The notes beneath the pieces were generated by a model. It was given only the letters and a program-made list of their open reading frames with translations. It was not told the DNA's origin and did no database searches. 64,000 bases of DNA from Amoebophrya sp. A120 (taxonomy: Eukaryota; Sar; Dinophyceae; Syndiniales; Amoebophryaceae), in assembly GCA_905178155.1 (NCBI GenBank), contig CAJINV010000006.1, positions 1,964,230-2,028,229 of the forward strand. Reading direction: 5' to 3'. This document shows, piece after piece, positions 36,701 to 44,000 of this stretch (its first letter is position 1; each line of letters starts with the position of its first letter). The translations under genes were made by a program, and so were the position numbers.

Positions 36701-39700
36701 AATAATTTCTGCTCAAAGTCACTCAGGTAAAGCGAGTCTCTCATCACTTGTTCAGGAGGTCGAATTCGAAAAAAAAAAATGACATGCAATATTTTTACAA
36801 GACAATGGCGTGCACGGCAATCGCAAAAATAAATTTGTAGTACTGCATAGAAGCTAGAAGAGTCATATGACGAGACGTTCGATAAGCAGGGCTTCATCGG
36901 AGGTGCAAGCAATGCGAGCGGAAAATCCGTGAAGCAACTATTGGAACAGGAACTGCAGCAGTTGATCGGCAAGCGAAAGCAGCAGCTAAAACAGCAGTTC
37001 AAGCACGATTTGGCGAAGAAAATTGAGGACCTGACCAATACGTTGGAGGACCAGGCGACGGCGGAGGAGTATGAAAGTGCACAACACCCCCTCCCCCTCG
37101 TTTGTCATGCAAAACCCCAAAGGCAGCTGCTGCCCTGTCGCACTCTCTGCATGCGAGATTCATCCGGAAGCTGCGGCCCAAACAGCACTTGACTAGGCGC
37201 ATGAATGTGTCATGCACGACAGGCTCCACGTGTGCTGGTGTTTGTCTTGCTGCTCCTGCCCTTCAAATGAGAGGGAGGGGGAGTTGTGCACTTTCACAGG
37301 GGGTTGCGGAGGTGCATGAAATTTTTGAAGCAGACGGAAAGCAAAGCCAAAAGGGTGAAGAAAATGGAGCTGGTCAAGCGAGTCTTATTTGGGAAGATGA
37401 ACAACTATGGCACACCGGCTGCTGCAAACACAACTACATCGTCTGGTAGTAGAACATTACCTGGTAAAATAAATGCAGACCGACCAGGAGCTCCTGCAGC
37501 CCATCAAAATCAACCGCAATCCGCGAGTACTACAACTAGTGGCTTCGTAATCCTCCATATCCACAGGAAATTTCCCGTACACGTACCAATGCGGTTTCTG
37601 CATGACAAAACTTTCGTTTATTCCTATTCAGCATGACAAGTGGCATGCTGCAAATTGATGAAATTTGTGATGCATTTTGTACATGTACAGGAAATTTGTA
37701 TTGCATACTCCACCAGCTGTACGTTGCGCGGGAATTGGCTTTCCTCACCTCTATCGGTTCGCCGTTTTGGTTTAGGTATGCGGAGGTTTTGGAAAAACAT
37801 CTTATCCCCATCGTCGAAAGGATCGACGCGCGGTTCAAAAGTATGGCGTTCTCATAGACGTCATTTTCTCAACTGTTACATGGATTTGTCATGCAAATAT
37901 AGCCATGAATATCTGATCTCGCTTACGATCTTTAAGCTGCTTCGCATGACAAGTTCGCGACTCGCTAGATAGCATGAGAATTATTATCTTCTACGCCAAA
38001 CCTGTAGTGCAAAAGGCGCAGTCTTCCCCTTTTCAATTTTGCCACTCTTGCATTACACATGCACGTAACAGTTGACGAGAATGTAACACTTGAGAACTCC
38101 ATAAAAAGATTGGAAAAGGAACTGAACGCAATCGAGGAGGCGAAGGGCGAGCTCTCGTATGAAATGTAAAAATGTCTGGGTCTGGAAGATTCCAGGATTT
38201 GCCATGCATGTTTTGCATGACCCAGGATGTCTGTAATGCACGACCGCGCGTCACAGATTTTGAGAGGGCTTCCTGATGCCAACTCCGCATGACAAACGCC
38301 CTCCCCGCGTAGCACAAACTAGACTCCTCTTGCTGGTCATGCAATACAGATTTTTCTAGAGTCCAAAGTTAGCGTCACAAGTTCCAATCTTCCAGACCCA
38401 GACACTTTTGCATTTGATATCTCGGCCGGTGCTGCTACTGGCGGCGGCTCAGCTGCTGGGAGAGCGAAAGGCAAGGGGGCGCAGTTGATGCGGGAACTTT
38501 CCTATCCAGTGCAAGCATGTCTGGGTCTCTGGTGGAAGAATCGCTGAGTTTATCTATCATGCTAGTCTTGCATGATGACTCTGAAGTCTGTATTGCATGG
38601 GCACAGTAGACTAGACAGAGCTCCTCTCGGTTGTTATGCAAAAACGCGGCTTCTCCTGCGGAACACCAAAGCGCAACACAGAACCGCGAAAAAACTTGTC
38701 ATGGTGGGAGACGCATTACAGTTACAGTTTGAGTTTGCGCAATATTAGCCACTAGTAACCTGCATCAGAACTTTCCAGACCCAGACGTGTTTGCTGTTGA
38801 CATAGCCTTGGAAGAGGAGGACGACGAGAACGAAGTCGACAGCAACGGGAACTACAGACCTCGTACTAGTACCTCTGGAGCCGAGCCCGCGGGACTGCCG
38901 GGGAAGATGAAGCGAAAGTCTTTGTCTCTGATCAAGGAATATCAAATGCAAGTGTGTCTGGGTCTGGAGACTTGTGATGCTGGCCGGCGAATCATGAAGA
39001 CGCCACACATGACGGCTCAGCATGACAAGTTTCTGAGTTCTTGCAAGGTGTTGTCTATTCAGCATGACAAAGTGCGTTTTTGCATGGCAGAACATTGGGG
39101 CTTTTGGGTACTAACGCGCATGATAGATTTGGGAGTCATGCTAGCGGAGCAACACAAACTTGCACTCTTCCAGAGGACCCAGACATATTGGCAATGCATA
39201 AGGAAGAGGGCGAGGAAGTGGACTTCGATATTGAAGAGCCGGCCGCTACGGGAGTGTCAGGATTTTTGAAATCGTCAAAGTTGAAATGGTTTGTCATGCA
39301 TAAAATGCAGCCCACAGAGTGCCTGTCTTGCAGAGTAGGCAAGTGAGGCAGATTGTAAGCCTGTTGAGGGTCCTAAAAACTGAGCTGCTAAAGTAGCATG
39401 ACAAAAGGCGGCTTCCTTAATACCCAAACAGCATGACAAACTGGATTTCGGTTCTACCCAATAAATTTGTCATGCACCACTTCCACTTAAAAACTGGTTT
39501 ACAACTTTCATCCATTTTATGCATTTTTATTACGAGTCATTTCATGTTTGTCGATTTCAATCCTGAGACATCCATAGACGCGGATGGCAATTTCGAAATC
39601 GCTGCAGGGGGCGGCGTATGAACTGCAAAAGCATCGTACTAGTATGAATTGCAATACAAATTTCCTCAGCATTAGAAATGGAATTTGTAATGCGGTTTTA

Positions 39701-39873
39701 CCTTGATAGAACGAGTTGTAATGCAAGCCTTGCATTTATACGAGTAACGAGTACGATACTTTTGCACAGGATACGGCGGTGGACGGGCGGCTTTTCTAGC
39801 AAAGCATCTGCAAAACACACTCAAATTGCAGCAGTGCCTGGAAAATGCGAGCAGTTCTTCGGCAGGAGGCTAG
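15773..39873 (+). CDS. Giant WW-domain protein with predicted N-myristoylation, function unknown
   Basis: The gene starts at ATG 15773 and stops at TAG 39871-39873. Coding segments are the gaps between the 47 introners from 15856 to 39773 and the intron 23709-26539; together they make 8,439 nt, a multiple of three, giving about 2,812 aa. The N terminus MGCGAS fits N-myristoylation plus palmitoylation, so membrane attachment is likely. Next come two SAP/ARMET-like helical motifs (MSIKDLKQIGIEEL near 16597; LSVKEVKLWLSYF near 17218). A WW domain is assembled across an introner (LPKHWVEKI near 19850, SYFYNTQTGETTWHRP near 20169). Then come a long Ser/Gly/Thr-rich region and many charged helical, probably coiled-coil, segments (about 27000-38000). 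WW domains bind proline-rich ligands. No catalytic domain was recognised. Exon order and frame are strongly supported; function is not. Confidence 0.8.
15856..16134. mobile_element. Introner, family K
   Basis: Perfect TSD CCAGC. Starts TATCCTGAGTAAAAACG, ends CGTTTTTACTTAGGATA. Frame restored. Confidence 0.94.
16195..16533. mobile_element. Introner, family B (diverged right end)
   Basis: TSD CGCCT/CCCCT. The left end TATCAACTGCACAAATG is clear; the right end is degraded and ends GATG. Frame restored (AP then PQST). Confidence 0.78.
16891..17133. mobile_element. Introner, family B
   Basis: Perfect TSD AAGAA. Starts TATCAACTGTAAAAGTGTC, ends CATTTCTACAATCCATA. Frame restored. Confidence 0.92.
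17497..17697. mobile_element. Introner, family H/L
   Basis: The TSD is not clear (GTGCC/CCGGG). TIRs AAGAAAAAAACTGTG and CACAGTTTTTTTCTT are clear. Removal keeps the frame. Confidence 0.78.
17749..18055. mobile_element. Introner, family E
   Basis: Perfect TSD CGCCA. Starts TATGGGTGTGTCAGG, ends CCTGACAGTTCCATA. Frame restored. Confidence 0.93.
18359..18626. mobile_element. Introner, family B with A-type terminus
   Basis: TSD TGACC/GGACA. Starts TATGAACTGCAATAC then GGTCTGGAAG; ends CATTTGATA. Frame restored. Confidence 0.84.
18939..19174. mobile_element. Introner, family G
   Basis: Perfect TSD ACCAG. The TIR carries CAAACGTTACATTCTCAAC, matched by GTTGAGAATGTAAAGC on the right. Frame restored. 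Confidence 0.92.
19218..19454. mobile_element. Introner, family C
   Basis: TSD TGGTG/ATGTG (3/5). TIRs AAAAAACTGTCTCAGTCTCA and TGAGACTGAGACAGCTTTTT. Frame restored. Confidence 0.86.
19535..19799. mobile_element. Introner, family B
   Basis: Perfect TSD GGTGT. Starts TATCAACTGTAAAAATG, ends CATTTTTACAGTTGGTA. Frame restored just before the WW domain. Confidence 0.94.
19889..20163. mobile_element. Introner, family B, inside the WW domain
   Basis: Perfect TSD TGTGA. Starts TATCAAGTACAAATATG, ends CATAGTTGCATTTGATA. Removal rebuilds the WW strand STQYGVSYFYN. Confidence 0.95.
20235..20443. mobile_element. Introner, family H/L
   Basis: Perfect TSD ATCTA. TIRs GAAAAAACTATTTCACTGTG and CACAGTGAAACAGTTTTTTC. 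Frame restored. Confidence 0.94.
21467..21873. mobile_element. Introner, family G, enlarged by an internal insertion
   Basis: Perfect TSD GAGAA. At 407 bp it is longer than the usual 235-280 bp. The right TIR is split after CATGTAACAGT (about 21670) and resumes at GAATGTAACGCTTGAGAG (about 21850). The insert ends in an ATTC tandem repeat. Frame restored. Confidence 0.9.
21823..21846. repeat. ATTC tetranucleotide microsatellite
   Basis: About six uninterrupted units inside the enlarged family G introner. Confidence 0.9.
22227..22481. mobile_element. Introner, family G variant
   Basis: Perfect TSD CCCGA. TIRs CTGCTCAGGTGTTACAATCT and AGATTGAAACATCTGAGCA. The right terminus is CATC. Frame restored. 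Confidence 0.9.
22921..23185. mobile_element. Introner, family B
   Basis: TSD GCTCG/GTTCG. Starts TATCAAGTGCAAAAATATC, ends CATTTTTGCAATCCATA. Frame restored. Confidence 0.88.
23333..23512. mobile_element. Introner, family L
   Basis: Perfect TSD ATTTT. TIRs GAAAAAAGTGCTACAGTTAC and GTAACTGTAACACTTTTTTC. Frame restored. Confidence 0.94.
23651..23702 (+). repeat. Exon-end repeat, copy 1 (coding)
   Basis: This is the coding end of the exon, with core TCGTCAATCTCCGCTCCAAC. Further copies occur at 24608-24664, 25338-25372 and 26492-26543. Confidence 0.85.
23817..23850. repeat. Small hairpin of the shared introner motif
   Basis: CAATTTGTAATGC faces GCATTACAAATGG around a short loop; the same motif occurs in the introners. 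Confidence 0.8.
23968..24027. repeat. Hairpin, 19-bp stem
   Basis: GCCAAAAAACTCTGCACCT faces AGGTGCAGAGTTTTTTGGC. A further single copy of the left arm occurs near 24072. Confidence 0.9.
24208..24245. repeat. Near-perfect hairpin
   Basis: GAGCTCAATTTGCAGGC faces GCCTGCAATTTGAGCTC with a four-base loop. Confidence 0.9.
24608..24664 (+). repeat. Exon-end repeat, copy 2 (inside the intron)
   Basis: Matches copy 1 for about 45 bp, including the upstream AATAGCGACAAAAAATCG, then breaks into short CTCCGCTCCAA reiterations. Confidence 0.85.
25338..25372 (+). repeat. Exon-end repeat, copy 3 (inside the intron)
   Basis: Carries TCGTCAATCTCCGCTCCAAC followed by TCCAGCGGC, preceded by an ATAACAAG variant. 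Confidence 0.85.
25708..26074 (+). repeat. Direct-repeat cluster, 4 forward copies and 1 inverted
   Basis: GGTATTCTTGAGATTTTAGA starts near 25708, 25811, 25945 and 26050, mostly followed by GCACCTGAGTCGGTCGATTT; a partial inverted copy lies at about 25993-26013. A hairpin at 25891-25926 (GACACCTCCCCG / CGGGGAGGTGTC) sits between copies. Confidence 0.88.
26492..26543 (+). repeat. Exon-end repeat, copy 4 (at the acceptor)
   Basis: Preceded by AGTATCAAAATGGTAACAAG. It contains the inferred acceptor AG and runs into the next exon. Confidence 0.85.
26701..26834. mobile_element. Introner, family A
   Basis: Perfect TSD ATATC. Starts TATCCTGTGCAAAAG, ends ACTTCTGCAATGCATA. Frame restored. Confidence 0.94.
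26867..27023. mobile_element. Introner, family P
   Basis: Perfect TSD TGCTG. Starts TATGCAATACAAATTTCC, ends GGGAAATTTACTGTGGATA. Only 27 exonic bases separate it from the preceding introner's right TSD. Frame restored. Confidence 0.92.
27059..27267. mobile_element. Introner, family H
   Basis: Perfect TSD GAGAG. TIRs GAAAAAACTGCTTCACTGTG and CACAGTGAAACAGTTTTTTC. Frame restored. Confidence 0.94.
27355..27589. mobile_element. Introner, family D
   Basis: TSD TGTGA/AGTGA. Starts TATGAGAGTGCACAACTCC, ends GACCGTGCACTGTTATA. Frame restored. Confidence 0.88.
27618..27834. mobile_element. Introner, family I
   Basis: Perfect TSD TGCTT. Starts TATCAAACAAAAAAGCG, ends CGCTTTTTCCTGTGACA. Frame restored. 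Confidence 0.93.
27879..28007. mobile_element. Introner, family Q (single copy)
   Basis: Perfect TSD AGGAG. Starts TATCCTGTGAAATC, ends AAATTTTCAGGGAATC. Short at 129 bp and weakly inverted. Removal gives EEQEFARNFEN in frame. Confidence 0.82.
28232..28507. mobile_element. Introner, family B
   Basis: Perfect TSD CCACC. Starts TATCAAATGCAAACGTG, ends ACATACTTGCAATGCATA. Frame restored. Confidence 0.94.
28571..28720. mobile_element. Introner, family A
   Basis: TSD GTACG/GCACG. Starts TATCCTCTGCAAAAG, ends TGTTTTGCAGTTCATA. Frame restored. Confidence 0.88.
28824..29103. mobile_element. Introner, family K-like
   Basis: Perfect TSD TAATC. TIRs GGAAAAATGTCCCCAC and GTGGGGACGTTTTTGC. Frame restored. 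Confidence 0.93.
29163..29429. mobile_element. Introner, family B
   Basis: TSD CCGCG/CCGCA. Starts TATCAAATGCAAATCTG, ends ACATATTTGCAATCCATA. Frame restored. Confidence 0.9.
29766..30069. mobile_element. Introner, family J
   Basis: Perfect TSD CGCTT. TIRs AAAAATGCCCCCACC and GGTGGGGGCATTTTT. The right terminus is AGTG. Frame restored. Confidence 0.92.
30253..30446. mobile_element. Introner, family C-like
   Basis: Perfect TSD GATGA. Starts TATCGTGAGAAAAAAGTG, ends CAGTTTTTTCTTGCGATA. Frame restored. Confidence 0.93.
30553..30722. mobile_element. Introner, family A (diverged)
   Basis: TSD GGTGG/ACTGG (3/5). Starts TATGCACTGCAAAAG; right end ACTTTTGCAAATCATG. Frame restored (KLVANRYES). Confidence 0.8.
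30797..30949. mobile_element. Introner, family A
   Basis: Perfect TSD TGAGC. Starts TATGCGTTGCAAAAGC, ends GCTTTTGCACAGGATA. Frame restored. Confidence 0.94.
30989..31138. mobile_element. Introner, family A
   Basis: Perfect TSD GTGGC. Starts TATGAACTGCAAAAG, ends ACTTTTGCACAGGATA. The coding piece before it is only 39 bases including TSDs. Frame restored. Confidence 0.95.
31196..31496. mobile_element. Introner, family B (diverged)
   Basis: TSD TTTAC/TCTAC. Starts TATGCATTGCAACTATC, ends GATATTTGCATTTGATA. The central CTGGGTCTGG part is degraded. Frame restored. Confidence 0.85.
31542..31853. mobile_element. Introner, family F
   Basis: Perfect TSD TAACA. Starts TATCAAAAGGAAAAATTCC, ends GGTTTTTCCTTACGATG. 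Frame restored. Confidence 0.92.
32025..32165. mobile_element. Introner, family A
   Basis: Perfect TSD GCGGC. Starts TATCCTGGTGTGCAAAAG, ends ACTTTTGCAGTTCATA. Frame restored. Confidence 0.94.
32324..32585. mobile_element. Introner, family B
   Basis: TSD TTGGA/CTGGA. Starts TATGGATTGCAAAAATG, ends ACATATTTGCATTTGATA. Frame restored. Confidence 0.9.
32799..32946. mobile_element. Introner, family A
   Basis: Perfect TSD GCCAG. Starts TATCCTGTGAAAAAG, ends CTTTTTCAGAGCATA. Frame restored. Confidence 0.94.
33234..33386. mobile_element. Introner, family A
   Basis: TSD CCTGT/CCTCT. Starts TATGCAATGCAAAATC, ends ACTTTTGCAATGCATA. Frame restored. Confidence 0.88.
34293..36062. mobile_element. Introner, family B, host of a nested foldback element
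   Basis: Perfect TSD TGCCG. The left TIR TATGGATTGCAAATATGT is interrupted after 18 bases by the element 34311-35823 and then continues TCTGGGGCTGGAAG; the right end is ATGTGCGATCCATG. Without the nested piece it is about 250 bp, normal for family B. Frame restored. Confidence 0.93.
34311..35823. mobile_element. Nested foldback element (1,513 bp)
   Basis: Starts TACTAAGTGGAAGTTTCTAG and ends with its complement; the perfect TIR is 34 bp, followed by several hundred bases of weaker inverted similarity. TSD TATGT (34306-34310, 35824-35828), perfect. It contains four scattered copies, in both orientations, of GATTCAATTTCTTGGGAAAA (about 34969-35340). No coding domain was recognised. Confidence 0.93.
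36150..36462. mobile_element. Introner, family K-like
   Basis: TSD AAAAA on both sides (position uncertain by one base in an A run). Starts TATCCCAAATGAAAAC, ends GCGTTTTTTCTCAGGATA. Frame restored. Confidence 0.88.
36596..36849. mobile_element. Introner, family P-like (diverged)
   Basis: TSD GAGGC/GAAGC. Starts TATGATCCACAGCAAATTTA, ends AAATTTGTAGTACTGCATA. Frame restored. Confidence 0.85.
37070..37298. mobile_element. Introner, family D
   Basis: TSD AGGAG/GGGGG (3/5). Starts TATGAAAGTGCACAAC, ends GTTGTGCACTTTCACA. Frame restored. Confidence 0.87.
37558..37707. mobile_element. Introner, family P
   Basis: Perfect TSD CTCCA. Starts TATCCACAGGAAATTTCC, ends GGAAATTTGTATTGCATA. Frame restored. 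Confidence 0.94.
37842..38103. mobile_element. Introner, family G
   Basis: Perfect TSD AAAAG. Starts TATGGCGTTCTCA, ends ACTTGAGAACTCCATA. Frame restored. Confidence 0.93.
38158..38419. mobile_element. Introner, family B
   Basis: Perfect TSD TCTCG. Starts TATGAAATGTAAAAATG, ends ACACTTTTGCATTTGATA. Frame restored. Confidence 0.94.
38503..38802. mobile_element. Introner, family B
   Basis: TSD TTTCC/TAGCC (3/5). Starts TATCCAGTGCAAGCATG, ends GTGTTTGCTGTTGACA. Frame restored. Confidence 0.84.
38940..39200. mobile_element. Introner, family B
   Basis: Perfect TSD AGGAA. Starts TATCAAATGCAAGTGTG, ends ACATATTGGCAATGCATA. Frame restored. Confidence 0.94.
39247..39576. mobile_element. Introner, family E
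   Basis: TSD GCCGC/GACGC. Starts TACGGGAGTGTCAGG, ends CCTGAGACATCCATA. Frame restored. Confidence 0.88.
39617..39773. mobile_element. Introner, family A
   Basis: Perfect TSD CGGCG. Starts TATGAACTGCAAAAGC, ends ACTTTTGCACAGGATA. This is the last intron of the giant gene; the stop follows at 39871. Confidence 0.95.
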
Positions 39874-41068
39874 ACGGCTCTATTTCTTCTTCTTCTGTAC
39901 AACTTTAACGAGCGGAACAAAGAACGGAAAGTGTTGCCCTTTATCTTTATCTTTATCTTTATCTTTATCTTTATCTTTATCTTTATCTTTATCTTTATCT
40001 TTATCTTTATCTTGTTCTTTATTCTGTGAGCAGTTGGCGTTCGTGGCTTTAGCGATATTTGAATAAACGCAAAGTGATGAAACGATACAGCGCATTTTGT
40101 AGGTATTTCGATTGTAATTGTTCTTTCCTATTCGAAGCAACACGAGGCAAACAAGTCAAAAGGAAGTTTATAGCAATAATAAACCGGCTCTATAACTGCG
40201 GACTACAACCCCCAGCACGGAACAAGAACTTCCTGACTTTATTGTGCGAAGTAGAACGCCGAGCATTTATTTACCTAGAGCATTTGCATTAATATCGTCC
40301 CGCGGGAAGAAGTGGACCCCACGAGTCGTCGTGTGGAAGAACCTCCAGGCCGAAGATGTGGAATTGGATGCGCAGCAGATGGAAAAAAGATCGAGACAGT
40401 ACTGTCGTCTTTGTCTTGACAGGTGCTTTGGGTAGAAGTACTAGTAGTGGCTCGATCTACTTCTACTCGGGGCGAAACCCAAAGGCAAACCGTTTTGTGT
40501 TGTTCCGGCTGCTCCCTTTATTTCCGAAAAATCTGCTTGATGCATCAAGGGTACTTGCATCAAACTCTCAAGACACAAGATCTCAATATGACAAAGGAAG
40601 GAGTAGTAAGTTGAGGGCGAAGATGACCAGAGTCAACATAATTGTAGATCTCAACAACTGAAACAATCTAGGAATGGGATTTTTACGTACAAAAGCAAAT
40701 CTGTCTCAGACCCACCTCAACGCTCACTGAGAAAAGTCCAGTGTCTTGCATCTTCTCTACAAGGTGTCCTTGCGGATAAAGATCCTCTTCACTTGTCTCC
40801 AGTTTTTACAAGAACTCCAACTAGCTCAAGCACGACAACAAGAGTACTTTTACATTGGTATTCACATCGTCGTAAACGACACAGCATTTTTATCGAAATT
40901 CACCGTCGCTGCAGTCACATACATCAATCATTGCGTCCCCCTAACGATCCACTTCATTCGGCGTATATCATTTTGGAGAAGACAGGGACAGCATTACGTC
41001 CTTGTGGCTTCGGAGCTCATCAACATTGAACTTCGAGTTCAAACCTTAAAAGCACACAAAAAAAAAAA
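39874..41068. other. Intergenic region with a hexanucleotide tract
   Basis: No credible gene was seen. It contains the TTTATC array at 39940-40011, and an A-rich run lies directly before the next start codon. Confidence 0.6.
39940..40011 (+). repeat. (TTTATC)12 microsatellite
   Basis: Twelve uninterrupted hexamers about 65 bases after the giant gene's stop codon. Confidence 0.95.
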
Positions 41069-44000
41069 ATGACCGAAAAAACCACGACAACAGGCGGTTC
41101 CCCAAAGGCGGGTGCCATGAAGCAAAGCCCGAAAAAAGAGACGACCGTCAACGTTTCCGTTGTGTCGTCCAAGGCCGCTGGTGCTGAGTCTACTTCGCCC
41201 AAATCGTCGTCGCGTCAAGATGCTGATGCAGCGAAGCAAGGGCAAACGAAAAAACGGAGAATGTCGACGTCGCCGGGCGACTTAGTTGCGAGGAAAGAAC
41301 ACTTATCAAGTGCAAATATGTCTGCGTCTGGAAGATTGCAACTTGTCATGCTCAGTCTGGATCGTGCAAAAAAAATATGTGTTGCATGATTACCAAAAGT
41401 TGTAGCTTCTCACTTTTGACGGCCAGGTTGAGGAGGAGTTGTTTCCCATGCAGGAGAGGCATGATAGAGATCTCACAGCGTTTGTCATGCTAGGCCCTGC
41501 TGCATTCGTTCCATGCATACCTCGTCGGTGATGGAAAACCTGCATGACAAGTCTTACATCCTTCCAGACCCAGACATATTTGCTTTTGCAATCCATAATA
41601 CTACAACTCTGTTGGAAAGGGACTCGACCGCGAAGCTCCGATTTGGATCGAGCACACCTGCAGATTTGAAAAGCAGCAGTTTGTATCATGAGAAAAAAGT
41701 GTCTCAGTCTGACAAACCTGTGCAGAGGACTCACCAACACAAATTTGCGAAGCAAGAAAAAAAAATCTGTGATGCGTTCAAACATCAAGGGAAAGAAACA
41801 CCTATGGAACAAGACGACTTTCGTGCATGTCGAGCATGACAAAAACCTGTCTCAAGGAAGTTCCGTATCACAAGTTGAGACTGAGACACTTTTTTCTCAG
41901 GATAGTTTGTGTTGCCGAAACACTACGAGGACTCGCTCGATTACATCCTGCTGCCGCGCGTATGAACTGCAAAAGTGTCTGGGTCTGGAAGAATGCAACT
42001 TGTGACGCTGCGTTTGGATTCAAAAAAAATCTGTATTGCATGAGTACCAACGGGAATGCAGTTTTTGCTACGCTGAGAAGGCATTTGCCATGCGGAATAG
42101 GCATCAAGAAGCCCTCAGAAAATCTGTATTGCTAGGGTACTCATCACAGACATCATGGCTCATGCAAAACGTGCATGACAAGTGTCAGAATCTTCCAGAC
42201 CCAGACATTTTTACATTTGATAGCGCGGCCTGCTAAACGACCGGATTGAAGCGCTGGCCGTGCAATATGGAAGCGTCAGGATTGTTGAAATCGACAAAGT
42301 AATTTCTCATGCATAAATTGCGGGGCATGAAGTGCCTCTCTTGCAGGGATAGCAAGCGAGGCCGACTGTCAGCCTGTTTGGGGTTGGAAATACTAGAGCT
42401 GCTAAAGTATAGCATGACAAAAGCAGTCTTCTGTGCCCAAACAGCATGACAAATTGGATTCCGGTGCTCGGAAAATTTGTCATGCGCAGCTTGTTGATAA
42501 GTGTGTGGGCTTCCGACTGGTACTGCTATCGGTTTTATGCATGACAAACTATTTCAACTTTCGATTTCGATCCTGACACATCCATATGCAAATGCGGCAG
42601 TTTTACGGGGACGAAGAGTTGCACGTGCTGTGCATTTATCCACTGCAAAAGTATCTGATACTTGTATAAATGCAAGTCTTGCATTAAAATGTTTTTTCTT
42701 ATCGTAAATCCGCATTACAAATTTTATGTCTCATGCGGAGGAAATTAGAATTACTATCTATTATATTCATGCGAAAATACTGTTCTAGAGAGGGTAAACG
42801 AGAGGTGGCAGGGAGGTCAAAAAGAGGTCAAAAGAGGTAAAAAAGAGGTCGACAGAGGTGGAGAGGTGGCGCGGGAGGTAATTCGAGAGGGTGGCCGAGA
42901 GGGGGCGCGAGTATAGCCCGCCGAACCGGTCACCCTTTAGGGCCGCTAAGCGGCACGGAGGTGGCCGAGAGGTAAAAAAGAGGGCAAGCGAGAGGTGGAC
43001 AGAGTTGCCGAGAGGTTGCGCGAATAAGGGGAGACCTCTCGCGCACCCTCTGGGCCACCTCTCGGCCACCTTTGTAGACCTCTACCGGCGAGTATAGCCG
43101 GACTATTAGCAACACCTCTCGGAAGAGGTGAAAAAGAGGGTCTGCGAGAGGGGTAAAAAAACCCGAATCCGCCCGGCACAGGGCTGATTTTTTGCGGCCC
43201 TTTCATGCAAAAGCCCGAACCCTCTCGCGCCACCCTCTCGCGCACCCTCTCGCGCCACCCTCTTGCGCCACCCTCTCGCGCCAACAGTTTTATTTCCCAC
43301 CCCGGGGAATGAGGTGGGCGGGCGCGGGGTGGTGATAAACAAAGAGCAGCGTCGGCCTCTGTCTGATTCTTTCGGCACGCACCTACGCCGGGGCGGCATC
43401 TCTTCGCCCGCAAGGTTTACTGCAGCTGCCCCCTGCGCATAGCGCCGAAAGGCGCGGGAAGCGCGCAGGAGGCCCTGCGAGTTGACCTCGCGCAAAATGG
43501 CGCTCAAAGTTTCCTCGGTCCGTCACGCTGTGCCCAAAGCTTTTGTGTCGCGGCCCGATCCGCAAATAGTCAAACCCCAGCACAACAGCCTTGCGCTCCG
43601 GCGTTAGCCGGAGCATGGCTGGTTATTTGTAATGCATTTATACGAGTACCACGATACTTTTGCAGTTCATAGCATTTTGAAAGGTAGTCGGGGCTTTTTT
43701 TCCAAACTGCTCGAGATCTTCGACCGTATTCACAAGTACTCCGTTGTGACGGATGGTTCGGGGGCCGGTAAAACCACCACTAGAACGTTCAAGCACGCCC
43801 CGTACATGGAGCACTACATCCGCCTGAAATCCTACGAGAACATGCACTCTACCGGAGAATTGTTGCAGGTATGGATTGCAAAACAAGTATCGTGCTTGTA
43901 CTAGTATTTTTGCAAAAATACAAACTAGCACCGCATGACAAATGAAATTTGTCATGCCGATATGCAATTTGTCATCATGATCTACCTTGGGAGCGAGATT

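Noticed and set aside
39940-40011. TTTATC tract considered as a telomere-like or functional repeat
   Set aside because: It is a plain 12-unit microsatellite inside a gene-rich stretch, not a G-rich telomeric repeat and not at an end.
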